Positions 1 through 6,132 are shown, counted from the stretch's first letter. The stretch: 8,818 nt of DNA from Gammaproteobacteria bacterium (GCA_002694855.1 NZNL01000011.1:22450-31267), one strand, 5' to 3'. Notes: generated by a model from the letters alone, not told the origin. Made by a program: numbers and translations.

Positions 1-130
1 CCGCTAGTCCTAGATACCTGCCATACCTGGTCTACCGATTCACTAGTGGTAAAAGAGAACGTGCCCAAGTACTACACAGGAGAATAAAATTGCCGGAAGC
101 TCTAGAGCTTGGGTGTTAACGATATCTGGC
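1..130. other. Left-edge stretch without an assignable gene
   Basis: This lies downstream of the histidine kinase gene. Two plus-strand frames enter from the left edge without a start: one stops at 85-87 (about 28 codons) and one stops at 117-119 (38 codons). The longer peptide is basic (it contains GKRERAQVLHRR) and could be the C-terminal tail of a rightward gene convergent with pdsS, but I recognise no family in either frame. Neither resembles the end of a sortase. A near-perfect 8-base inverted repeat pairs 1-8 with 42-49 (one G-T wobble), and a 14-base palindrome lies at 97-110. Too little sequence is visible to decide whether this is coding or intergenic. Confidence 0.3.
84..113 (-). 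terminator. Possible weak terminator after pdsS
   Basis: Positions 97-110 form a perfect palindrome (AAGCTCTAGAGCTT) that could fold as a 5-base-pair stem with a CTAG loop. Read on the minus strand, 21 bases past the pdsS stop, it is followed after CCGGCAA by a TTTTATT tract at about 90-84. The stem is AT-rich and the T tract starts seven bases beyond it, so this is a weak candidate. It overlaps the longer open frame entering from the left edge. Confidence 0.3.
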
Positions 131-2317
131 TTATTGATAGAAAAGTGGAATTACCACCGTAATCACCACACCCTCTCTATCAGTTCGATTTTCAGCCCTA
201 ATCTCTCCACCATGAAAGTCTGTGATCAGGCGAGCAATATGCAGCCCCATGCCCAAGTGCGGCTGCTTCTGTTTTTCTTGAGGCCGTACCGAAATCATGG
301 AATCGAATAGCCTGTCTTTCATTTCATCGGGGAGAAAAGGCCCAGCATTGGAGACCTTAAATACTGCGTGGTCTCGCAGAGTTCGAAAATAAATGGTAGT
401 GGGCTGATCGCTATAGCTGAACTCAATCGCATTGGCGATGAGCTTATCTAGTAACTGCGCAATGTACTCCGGCACACCGTTAACATAGGCAGAATCGTCG
501 GGCACATCCAGTTCAAAATGGGAATCAGGATAAGCTAGCTTGTACCCTTCGACGCAACCAGTAATAACTTTGTTCAAATCTATTTTCTCTTTCTCGGACG
601 TCTGTAGCATTTGTTCCAAACGAGTTGCTTCACTCATGTTAGTGAGAATAAGGTTTAAGCGATTAATGCCTTCCTCTGCTCTTTCTAGGTACACAGATGA
701 TCCTTCGATCTGCTGATTCATTCCAAGATTTTCCAGAGAGGAACGAACCACGGATACCGGCGTACGCAGTTCATGGGAGAGCCGTGAAGACATGTTCTCG
801 AGATAGCTTGTATACTGGGTCAAACGTTCAACAATACTCGAGAAGCTCCGTGACAGATCGCCAATCTCGTCGGAGTTTCTGGACGCAACAATTGTGTTTT
901 GTACCCGTCCGGTCTCGTCGATTATGCCTTCGGCCTGGTTCCGCAAACCTCTAATGCGAGATGAAATACGAGAAGCGAAAAAGAATAAACCCAATACCAG
1001 GATCAACATAACGGCGAGAATCGTATTGAACAATTGCTCTAAAGCCTGGTTACGAAAAGTACGCAGCCCATTCATATTCTGGTCTACCACCACTGCTCCC
1101 ATTACTTCACCGTTGGCAATAATAGGGTGCGCCGCTTCCAATAACCTCGTTTCAGTATCTGCCAAGGTCCGAAACTGGGTTAGTGGTAACCCTTGTAACG
1201 CAGAGTCGATATGGGCACCCTCACGAGACACATCGGAATATAACTCATCAATGAAATCATTACTGGGTTTGGCAAGAATCTGATAGTAAAGCGGATCCAA
1301 AATCCGATTCTGGGCATATAGCCAATATTTGTTTACTTCTTCGTCCCCGCGTGTGCCAGACAACTGTAATCCAGTGGCAGTCTGAATGTCTCCTACAGTG
1401 AGTAATACCCTGCGACTACGATCTACTACTTGAATACGTGAATTGTTATGACCCATACCGGCAACAATACGATCGATTTCCGGGGTAGGTAAGCGCAGGG
1501 AACCCAGTTGATTCGCATCATCCACCCGGTAAGTAGCAACTACCGTGCTAATTCCTCTTTCAATTGGGTCGTCTACGTCAAAGACCGCGAACCCCAATCG
1601 GTCCCCAAGTACCTCCATGGGGATGCGCAGCTCAACCGTGTAACCAATATCGGTTTCATACCATTGCCCAATAATACGTTCTTCATATACTGGCTCCGAA
1701 TAATCGGTTTGTACTCGATAGGGATAGATAGTATCGGGCTCATACGGCGCAATGACATATCTATTCAACTCATTGCCCTCCTTGGACAACATGGAAACTT
1801 GCAAAAAATCACTACGGTGAACGGTCAGCGCCTCCGGGTCTCGGTAAACCAGATGTTCATCGGTTACCTTAAAATAAACATAAAGAAAGCCGTTGTATTC
1901 GCCTACCATACTTTTAAACTGCACCGAATTGTCTTTCCCGTAAAAGCGGGCAGGATTCAGCAGGGTGCGCAAATAATCCCGATGACCATACTCCACTTCG
2001 TATTGCTGATACTCTCCCCAATCAACAAGAGAGCCATCCACAAGTGAGAGTGGCGAAAAGATGGGATAAACATAAAGATCTTCGCTCCGTTGAGCCGGGC
2101 CGTAACTGTCTTCGTTGAATAGCTCTGGTCTCTCATTAAGTGCGGTAGCCAAAGCCTGGGCTGTCCCCAATACAGTTTGTTCCTGTCCCCGGCGTAAGTA
2201 ATCTTCCATTTCAAGAATGTACTGATAGCCTAGCCAGGGTATAACCAGCAGAATAGTTGAAAGCAGAACCAGCTTGAAGCGAATTCCAAAAAAAGGATTT
2301 TTGAATGCTAGTTTCAT
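131..2317 (-). CDS. pdsS: Dedicated sortase system histidine kinase PdsS
   Basis: A 728-residue membrane sensor histidine kinase that should autophosphorylate and pass phosphate to PdsR. Order of parts: cytoplasmic start; membrane helix about 13-33; large periplasmic region about 34-430; second helix about 431-449; HAMP about 450-502; HisKA with phosphoacceptor His515 in SHELRTP; HATPase about 615-727 with N-box Asn629 and the GMGL glycine box at 689-692. The first ATP-binding box reads VSNAGP, with Asn where most kinases have Asp. The periplasmic part has two sections: about 125-255 has alternating strands (e.g. FLYVYFKVTDEHLVY) suggesting a CBM9-like beta-sandwich, and about 285-420 looks like a Cache-type fold next to the membrane; both are inference. 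The ATG at 2317 is preceded by AGGGA (2324-2328) six bases away. Family assignment comes from the long sensor, the PdsR-type partner and pdsO next door. Ligand unknown. Confidence 0.88.
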   Translation of the reverse strand: MKLAFKNPFFGIRFKLVLLSTILLVIPWLGYQYILEMEDYLRRGQEQTVLGTAQALATALNERPELFNEDSYGPAQRSEDLYVYPIFSPLSLVDGSLVDWGEYQQYEVEYGHRDYLRTLLNPARFYGKDNSVQFKSMVGEYNGFLYVYFKVTDEHLVYRDPEALTVHRSDFLQVSMLSKEGNELNRYVIAPYEPDTIYPYRVQTDYSEPVYEERIIGQWYETDIGYTVELRIPMEVLGDRLGFAVFDVDDPIERGISTVVATYRVDDANQLGSLRLPTPEIDRIVAGMGHNNSRIQVVDRSRRVLLTVGDIQTATGLQLSGTRGDEEVNKYWLYAQNRILDPLYYQILAKPSNDFIDELYSDVSREGAHIDSALQGLPLTQFRTLADTETRLLEAAHPIIANGEVMGAVVVDQNMNGLRTFRNQALEQLFNTILAVMLILVLGLFFFASRISSRIRGLRNQAEGIIDETGRVQNTIVASRNSDEIGDLSRSFSSIVERLTQYTSYLENMSSRLSHELRTPVSVVRSSLENLGMNQQIEGSSVYLERAEEGINRLNLILTNMSEATRLEQMLQTSEKEKIDLNKVITGCVEGYKLAYPDSHFELDVPDDSAYVNGVPEYIAQLLDKLIANAIEFSYSDQPTTIYFRTLRDHAVFKVSNAGPFLPDEMKDRLFDSMISVRPQEKQKQPHLGMGLHIARLITDFHGGEIRAENRTDREGVVITVVIPLFYQ

Positions 2318-2426
2318 TGTCTATCCCTGCCAGCCGGGCAAGCAAAAATCTGAGGGCCTGCAAAATTTTCTTACAAAGTCGACTTCGAACACTTAACTAT
2401 CCTACTGCGAACTAGTAATGACTGCT
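2318..2426. other. pdsR-pdsS gap with TCGA-type palindrome
   Basis: The 109 bases between pdsR and pdsS are long for a tightly coupled operon pair. They contain the palindrome AAGTCGACTT at 2376-2385, immediately followed by TTCGAAC. The same AGTCGA and GTTCGA cores occur in the pdsR upstream region (3168-3175, 3212-3220). I see no convincing sigma-70 promoter or T-tailed hairpin here, so read-through from the pdsR promoter is the simplest expectation, with the palindrome a possible second regulator site. Confidence 0.35.
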
Positions 2427-3134
2427 CTAATGACTAATGGTGGGCTCTACGTTCCAGCGATAGCCCATACCATAAACTGTTTCAATACAATCAAAATCCT
2501 CACCGATTTGCATAAACTTTTTCCGAATACGCTTTATATGTGACGTAATCGTGCTGCCATCGACAAATATTTTTGATTCCTGCATCAATACCTGCCTGCT
2601 CTTCACATGGCCAGGGTACTTAGCCAAAGCATGTACCATCCAAAATTCGGTGACGGTAAGCGGCACGGGATGATCATCCCAATTTACTGTAAGTCGACCG
2701 ATATCCAGTGACAGTTTGCCGCGATGCAATAAACTCTCAGGCGAAGGAGGTTGGTCGATAACATCCAGACGCCGAAACAACGCAGCAATTCGAGCGGTTA
2801 AATGCGGGAGACTAATGTCCTTTGTCAAATAGTCATCAGCCCCCATACGCAAACCACTTACGGTATCGAAGTCGTTATCCCTGGCTGTAAGAAAAATAAT
2901 TGGCAAAGTATCAGAAAGCGAGCGTAACGACTGGCATAGCGTAAACCCGCCGTCAATCTCGTTCTCCAACCCAATATCGATAATAGCCAGGTTAGGCAGG
3001 CGAATATCGAAAGCTGACATCGCTTCTTTGCGATTAGCGTAGGTCTGCACGTCATACCCTTGTTTTCGCAGGACATCGGCGTAATTCTCCCGAATTGCCG
3101 CTTCATCCTCCACGATAGCTATTCTTCTGCTCAT
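2427..3134 (-). CDS. pdsR: Dedicated sortase system response regulator PdsR
   Basis: A 235-residue OmpR/PhoB-family response regulator, a cytoplasmic DNA-binding partner of PdsS. The receiver domain covers about 3-120: acidic pair Glu9-Asp10, phosphoacceptor Asp53 in IIDIGLE, Thr83 in FLTARD and Lys105 in YLTKD are all present, so it should be phosphorylatable. The C-terminal winged helix (about 140-228) has the family signatures LTVTEFWMV and ETVYGMGYRWN and should bind direct repeats as a dimer. I chose the ATG at 3134 (MSRRIAIVEDE) because that is the usual length before the first receiver strand. A TTG at 3158 in the same frame would add eight residues, but would leave a leader of only about seven bases from the predicted promoter. 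The ribosome site (AAGAAA) is poor. It lies upstream of pdsS on the same strand and is divergent from pdsO. Confidence 0.9.
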   Translation of the reverse strand: MSRRIAIVEDEAAIRENYADVLRKQGYDVQTYANRKEAMSAFDIRLPNLAIIDIGLENEIDGGFTLCQSLRSLSDTLPIIFLTARDNDFDTVSGLRMGADDYLTKDISLPHLTARIAALFRRLDVIDQPPSPESLLHRGKLSLDIGRLTVNWDDHPVPLTVTEFWMVHALAKYPGHVKSRQVLMQESKIFVDGSTITSHIKRIRKKFMQIGEDFDCIETVYGMGYRWNVEPTISH

Positions 3135-3171
3135 ATTCGCGATTTTCTTAGCGTTCAATAAGTTAGCTTCG

Positions 3172-3205
3172 ACTATACCTCATTTATATAGTCAATTTCA
3201 GTCAA
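3172..3205 (-). promoter_or_regulatory. Candidate pdsR promoter with activator-type repeats
   Basis: On the minus strand a TATAGT -10 box (3177-3172, five of six to consensus) has no good -35 hexamer at 17 bases. Instead, two exact TTGACT copies (3205-3200 and 3195-3190) straddle that position. The inner copy ends 12 bases before the -10. This is the class II layout of PhoB/OmpR-type activated promoters, where bound activator substitutes for the -35. Predicted transcription start is near 3165, giving a leader of about 30 bases to the ATG at 3134. No experimental support. Confidence 0.45.
3190..3205 (-). repeat. Tandem TTGACT repeat, 10-base period
   Basis: TTGACT, four bases (GAAA), TTGACT. 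The copies are identical and start 10 bases apart, one helical turn, so both face the same side of the DNA. Winged-helix regulators of the OmpR family typically bind such head-to-tail repeats. PdsR is the nearest candidate ligand. A chance pair is possible in an AT-rich gap. Confidence 0.6.
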
Positions 3206-3219
3206 GAGCCTTAGTCGAA

Positions 3220-3235
3220 CATGATTGCCATGATT
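3220..3235 (+). repeat. Short direct repeat CATGATT
   Basis: CATGATT occurs at 3220-3226 and 3229-3235, a 9-base period, followed by a degraded copy (CATATTT) at about 3240. It lies in the middle of the divergent pdsR-pdsO gap, about 185 bases before pdsO. Its significance is unclear; the rest of 3240-3320 shows nothing I can name. Confidence 0.3.
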
Positions 3236-3327
3236 CTGCCATATTTAATCACCACATGGCCCCAATCCCTACTCTCACCAGTAATAAACGTCGTGTTTAA
3301 TACTCCTAATGAATTTCGTTGGAAGAA

Positions 3328-3360
3328 TTGCTTGTAACGCTTTTTAGAACAAACAAGCAA
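3328..3360. repeat. Inverted repeat TTGCTTGT / ACAAGCAA upstream of pdsO
   Basis: TTGCTTGT at 3328-3335 is the exact reverse complement of ACAAGCAA at 3353-3360, with 17 bases between. The repeat ends about 60 bases before the pdsO ATG, in the zone where its promoter should lie. I could not find a clear -10/-35 pair for pdsO. It could be an operator with half-sites about two and a half turns apart, or a transcript stem-loop. It is not followed by a T tract, so it is not a terminator. Confidence 0.4.
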
Positions 3361-3419
3361 CCATGTAATTAGACTCTTCTGCCGAGGTTTTTATTCAATT
3401 CAGCACAGGATTTACGGCT

Positions 3420-4199
3420 ATGTCTAAGAAATTTCCTCTCATTCTGATTGTATCCGCGTTAGCAGGCGCAGCCCATGCTGATACGCAAAGAGACAATTAC
3501 GATACTCCCGCAGGCTCTCTTGAAGAAACTACCGGCTTTTTCAGCGGCATCGCGCTGGGGGCCGCTACAGGGGGTCCTCCAGGAGCAATTGTAGGGGCGG
3601 CCATTGGTGCCTTTATCGGCAATGGCTGGAAAACCAAGGGACAATTCGTAGACATACAGGCTGATCTTTACGAGTCCAGACGGGAACTAACAGCGCTACA
3701 GGAAGAATTCGGTTTAATTCAAAGGGAGCATCTGTTAGCGAAACACGAGCTAGAGCAGCTGAAAGTAAAAGATTCAAGTGTTATGCCGGCATTTCTTTCC
3801 ACGCAGTCTATCAATGCCTGTTGTGACAACACTGTTATATCCATACATTTCCGCACCGGTTCAAGCAGAATCGAATCGCACTATGAAGAACAACTTGAAA
3901 GCCTGGTGAATATAGCCAATCAAATGCCGAGTGCTAGTGTTGAAATAACCGGCTATGCGGATCGCATTGGAAATACCGAGAAAAATCTAGCGCTGTCGCG
4001 TCGTAGAAACGAATCAGTTAGGCAGTTTTTCAGAAACAACGGTATTGAAAGTTCCACAATTACCACTATCGCCTATGGCGAAGCCAGACCATTGCAAATT
4101 AATCAAAATTTCGAAACTGATTTCTTTGACCGGCGTGTAATGGTGAAACTTCGTGATAACAGCAAGCAATTACTAACTCAGACTCCTGATAATGACTAA
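3420..4199 (+). CDS. pdsO: Sortase-system OmpA-like protein PdsO
   Basis: A 259-residue exported envelope protein. Residues 1-20 form a signal peptide ending AHA, with likely cleavage before Asp21; there is no lipobox Cys. Residues about 42-69 are rich in Gly and Ala (GAATGG, GAIVGAAIGAFIG), a glycine-zipper segment that may enter or oligomerise in a membrane. About 78-118 is a charged heptad-like coiled coil. About 138-245 is an OmpA C-terminal domain that should bind peptidoglycan diaminopimelate, with Asp181 in the GYADRIG motif and Arg196 in LSRRR. Adjacent cysteines 134-135 lie just before it. AGGA at 3407-3410, nine bases before the ATG, supports the start. The order zipper, coil, OmpA and the divergent pdsR/pdsS pair identify it as PdsO, a family found with the dedicated sortase system. 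Its molecular role is not known. Confidence 0.85.
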   Translation: MSKKFPLILIVSALAGAAHADTQRDNYDTPAGSLEETTGFFSGIALGAATGGPPGAIVGAAIGAFIGNGWKTKGQFVDIQADLYESRRELTALQEEFGLIQREHLLAKHELEQLKVKDSSVMPAFLSTQSINACCDNTVISIHFRTGSSRIESHYEEQLESLVNIANQMPSASVEITGYADRIGNTEKNLALSRRRNESVRQFFRNNGIESSTITTIAYGEARPLQINQNFETDFFDRRVMVKLRDNSKQLLTQTPDND

Positions 4200-4237
4200 G
4201 CCACTTAATAGACTAAATTTAGATTGGGGTTAACTAC

Positions 4238-4897
4238 ATGAAAGACATCAGGCTTGTCATCGGCAACAAAAACTACTCTTCCTGGTCAATGTGCCCTTGG
4301 CTATTACTCAAAATGTTTGACGTGGAATTTGAAGAAATCCAGATTACTCTTTACGAAGACGACACTGCAGAGAAACTAGGGCCATATTCCCCTTCACTCA
4401 AAGTCCCAGTGCTGCTGCATAATGAGGTGACAGTCTGGGACTCGCTTTCCATTTGTGAATATATCTCTGAAGTCATTCTCGGTGGAGCTGGTTGGCCTCG
4501 CACTCCAAAACGTAAAGCTAATGCTAGATCAATCAGTGCCGAGATACACTCGGAATTCCCGAACCTAAAAAAAGACTGGCCGATGAATTGCAAGGCTTCT
4601 TATCAGTTAACCCCCTTTGATTCGTTAGCTAACGAGATTGCCCGCATTGATGCGATCTGGAGTTGTTGCCGACACCGCTATGGAGAGAACGGAAATTATT
4701 TGTATGGGCGCTTCTCTATAGCAGACTGTATGTTTGCACCCGTAGCTGTTTGCTTTGAAGCCTACGGAGCCGAGCTTAGTGGTGAAGCCGATACCTATTT
4801 GCAAGCGCTTCTGGACAACCCCTTCGTCCAGAAATGGATAAACATCGGTAGGCGCGAGAAAGAACCATTATCGATAGTGTATGCCAGCAATGCCTGA
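4238..4897 (+). CDS. Glutathione S-transferase family protein
   Basis: A 219-residue soluble protein with a thioredoxin-fold N-terminal domain (about 4-80) and an all-helical C-terminal domain (about 90-205). The N-terminal motif NKNYSSWS is characteristic of one bacterial GST subfamily. Cis-Pro57 in KVPVL and the glutathione-contact motif WDSLSICEYISE (67-78) are present; the C-terminal N-capping motif is FSIAD (159-163). Most relatives I recall read SxRPWLLL after the first motif, whereas this one has SMCPWLLL, putting Cys19 near the active site. Substrate unknown; detoxification or a thiol-transfer role is possible. It starts 38 bases after pdsO on the same strand with a GGGG-type ribosome site, so co-transcription with pdsO is plausible but not proven. 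It is not a known member of the sortase system. Confidence 0.85.
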   Translation: MKDIRLVIGNKNYSSWSMCPWLLLKMFDVEFEEIQITLYEDDTAEKLGPYSPSLKVPVLLHNEVTVWDSLSICEYISEVILGGAGWPRTPKRKANARSISAEIHSEFPNLKKDWPMNCKASYQLTPFDSLANEIARIDAIWSCCRHRYGENGNYLYGRFSIADCMFAPVAVCFEAYGAELSGEADTYLQALLDNPFVQKWINIGRREKEPLSIVYASNA

Positions 4898-4908
4898 TTC
4901 TTTTATCC

Positions 4909-4944
4909 CCCGAAAGAAAGAACCCTTCGGGAGTACTATTTGTT
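4909..4944 (+). terminator. Candidate terminator after the GST gene
   Basis: CCCGAA (4909-4914) pairs exactly with TTCGGG (4926-4931), a 6-base-pair stem with an 11-base loop. It begins 12 bases after the GST stop and is followed by the T-rich tract ACTATTTGTTT. On the minus strand no T tract follows, so it would serve the pdsO-GST transcript. The broken T tract makes it a moderate candidate. Confidence 0.45.
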
Positions 4945-4949
4945 TAGCG

Positions 4950-4973
4950 GATTACAGCTAGGTAATCAAAAAA
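4950..4973. repeat. Inverted repeat GATTAC / GTAATC before the DAHP synthase stop
   Basis: GATTAC (4950-4955) and GTAATC (4962-4967) form a 6-base stem with a 6-base loop just beyond the DAHP synthase stop (4987). On the plus strand it is followed by six A residues (4968-4973). On the minus strand those Ts come before the hairpin, not after, so it does not fit a standard intrinsic terminator. It may simply stabilise the 3' end. Confidence 0.35.
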
Positions 4974-4986
4974 GATGGAGCAATCA

Positions 4987-6051
4987 CTAACGTATTGATA
5001 ACGGGTTTCGCAGCTTATCAGCCATTTCCAATAGTGCGTGTTCCGTAGTATCCCAGTCCATACAGGCGTCAGTAACAGATACACCGTATTTCAACTCCGA
5101 TAAATCATTCGGGATAACTTGATTACCTGCGTTTATATTGCTTTCCAACATCACTCCAATAATTGATTTGTTCCCCTCAAGGATCTGGTGGGTAATATCC
5201 TTCATCACCAACGGCTGCACTTCAGGGTCCTTATTAGAATTAGCATGGCTACAGTCGATCATAATGTTGTTGCCAACTCCTCCCTCTTTTAGTGCTTTCT
5301 CACATTGTGCGACGTGTACAGTGTCAAAGTTTGGCCCGTTATTGCCGCCGCGAAGTACAACATGTGCATATGCATTTCCTTTTGTCGTTACCACTGAGAC
5401 TTGCCCTTCATTATTAATTCCGAGAAACCGATGAGGGCTTGATACCGATTGCATAGCATTAATAGCTACCATCAATCCACCGTCGGTCCCATTTTTAAAT
5501 CCAACTGCCGAAGACAATCCAGAGGACATTTCCCTATGAGTTTGCGATTCGGTTGTACGAGCCCCGATCGCGGACCAAGCTATCAAGTCCTGCAGGTATT
5601 GAGGAGATATAGGATCTAGCGCTTCTGATGAAGTGGGTAGGCCCATCTCAACAATTTTCATCAGCAGTTTTCGCCCTTCGCGTAATCCCTCTTCAATTTT
5701 GAATGAATCATCGAGATGTGGATCATTAATAAGCCCTTTCCATCCAATTGAGGTACGCGGTTTTTCGAAGTACACCCGCATTACGATAAACAATACATCT
5801 TTTACTTTTTCCGTAAGTGTTTTAAGACGCATAGCATAATCGATGGCGGCATCGGTATCGTGTATGGAACATGGGCCCACAACGACAAATAATCGCGGAT
5901 CTTGTCGATCCAGAATGGAAAATACAGTCTCTCTCGCGCACTTGACTGATTCTAGAACTGCAGCATCGAGCGGCAGTTCAGCCTTAAGTTGCTCAGGCGT
6001 GATTAGCGCATCATTTGACGCTATATTTAGATTTTCTGTACCTACCGACAT
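4987..6051 (-). CDS. aroF: 3-deoxy-7-phosphoheptulonate (DAHP) synthase, class I, AroF-like
   Basis: A cytoplasmic enzyme condensing phosphoenolpyruvate with erythrose 4-phosphate, the first step of the shikimate pathway. The metal-binding set is intact: Cys in GPCSIHD, His in CSHANSNKD, Glu in MLESNI and Asp in VTDAC. The phosphoenolpyruvate motif RVYFEKPRT and the GARTTESQTHRE loop are also present. From memory, the sequence is closer to E. coli AroF than AroG (LITPEQLKAELPL near the start, ALDPISPQYL, VAQCEK, KYGVSVTDAC), but inhibitor specificity cannot be read reliably, so the symbol is tentative. I chose the ATG at 6051 (354 residues) because AGGGA at 6062-6058 lies six bases upstream. 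An ATG at 6069 would add six residues (MSQGCG) but has no ribosome site and would sit only about ten bases from the predicted transcription start. The gene is monocistronic. Confidence 0.93.
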   Translation of the reverse strand: MSVGTENLNIASNDALITPEQLKAELPLDAAVLESVKCARETVFSILDRQDPRLFVVVGPCSIHDTDAAIDYAMRLKTLTEKVKDVLFIVMRVYFEKPRTSIGWKGLINDPHLDDSFKIEEGLREGRKLLMKIVEMGLPTSSEALDPISPQYLQDLIAWSAIGARTTESQTHREMSSGLSSAVGFKNGTDGGLMVAINAMQSVSSPHRFLGINNEGQVSVVTTKGNAYAHVVLRGGNNGPNFDTVHVAQCEKALKEGGVGNNIMIDCSHANSNKDPEVQPLVMKDITHQILEGNKSIIGVMLESNINAGNQVIPNDLSELKYGVSVTDACMDWDTTEHALLEMADKLRNPLSIR

Positions 6052-6057
6052 ACCGCA

Positions 6058-6062
6058 TCCCT
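6058..6062 (-). promoter_or_regulatory. Ribosome binding site deciding the DAHP synthase start
   Basis: AGGGA on the minus strand, six bases before the ATG at 6051; the same sequence and spacing precede pdsS. It lies inside the first codons of the longer 6069 reading, which itself has only CCCCAAAATAT upstream. Confidence 0.6.
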
Positions 6063-6085
6063 GACTCATATATTTTGGGGCGGCA

Positions 6086-6115
6086 ATAATAACAAATAGT
6101 TGTTTGCAAAGTCAT
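6086..6115 (-). promoter_or_regulatory. Candidate DAHP synthase promoter
   Basis: On the minus strand, ATGACT (6115-6110, four of six to the -35 consensus), an 18-base spacer and TATTAT (6091-6086, five of six to the -10 consensus). Predicted start is near 6079, about 28 bases before the ATG at 6051. An AACAA/TTGTT inverted repeat (6091-6104) lies in the spacer and could be an operator. No TyrR-like box and no leader-peptide attenuator were recognised. Confidence 0.4.
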
Positions 6116-6132
6116 ATCCAAAAATTAATAAT
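6104..6132 (+). promoter_or_regulatory. Candidate carboxypeptidase promoter
   Basis: TTGCAA (6104-6109, four of six), a 17-base spacer and AATAAT (6127-6132, five of six). The -35 directly abuts the oppositely oriented -35 of the DAHP synthase promoter, so the two may compete. Transcription would start near 6139, leaving a leader of only about ten bases before the ATG at 6149. Confidence 0.4.

Larger units (their letters stand above)
3168..3219. repeat. Inverted repeat TTCGACTA / TAGTCGAA flanking the tandem repeat
   Basis: TTCGACTA at 3168-3175 and its exact reverse complement TAGTCGAA at 3212-3219 enclose the two AGTCAA (TTGACT) copies. The left arm overlaps the proposed pdsR -10 box. All four elements share an AGTC(A/G)A core, so they may be variants of one binding site, or the outer arms may allow looping or repression. 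The regulator is not identified. Confidence 0.4.

Noticed and set aside
894..1283. Plus-strand open frame of 129 codons
   Set aside because: Antisense to pdsS with no recognisable domain or ribosome site; a shadow frame.
1508..2047. Plus-strand open frame of 179 codons
   Set aside because: Lies wholly within pdsS on the other strand; its translation shows no family motifs, whereas pdsS is well supported.
2331..2345. Short GC-rich imperfect inverted repeat (TGCC/GGCA) upstream of pdsS
   Set aside because: Only a 4-base stem next to the ribosome site; not convincing as a structure.
3135..3158. Longer pdsR start at TTG 3158
   Set aside because: Adds eight residues not expected before the receiver domain and leaves almost no leader from the predicted promoter.
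3221..3337. Small open frame of 38 codons (MIAMILPYL...) in the pdsR-pdsO gap
   Set aside because: No Shine-Dalgarno sequence before the ATG, no recognisable character, and it overlaps likely regulatory repeats.
4213..4222. Palindrome CTAAATTTAG between pdsO and the GST gene
   Set aside because: Too short and AT-rich to fold stably as a terminator; likely chance in a 38-base gap.
6052..6069. Longer DAHP synthase start at ATG 6069
   Set aside because: No ribosome site upstream, while AGGGA sits at proper spacing before the ATG at 6051.
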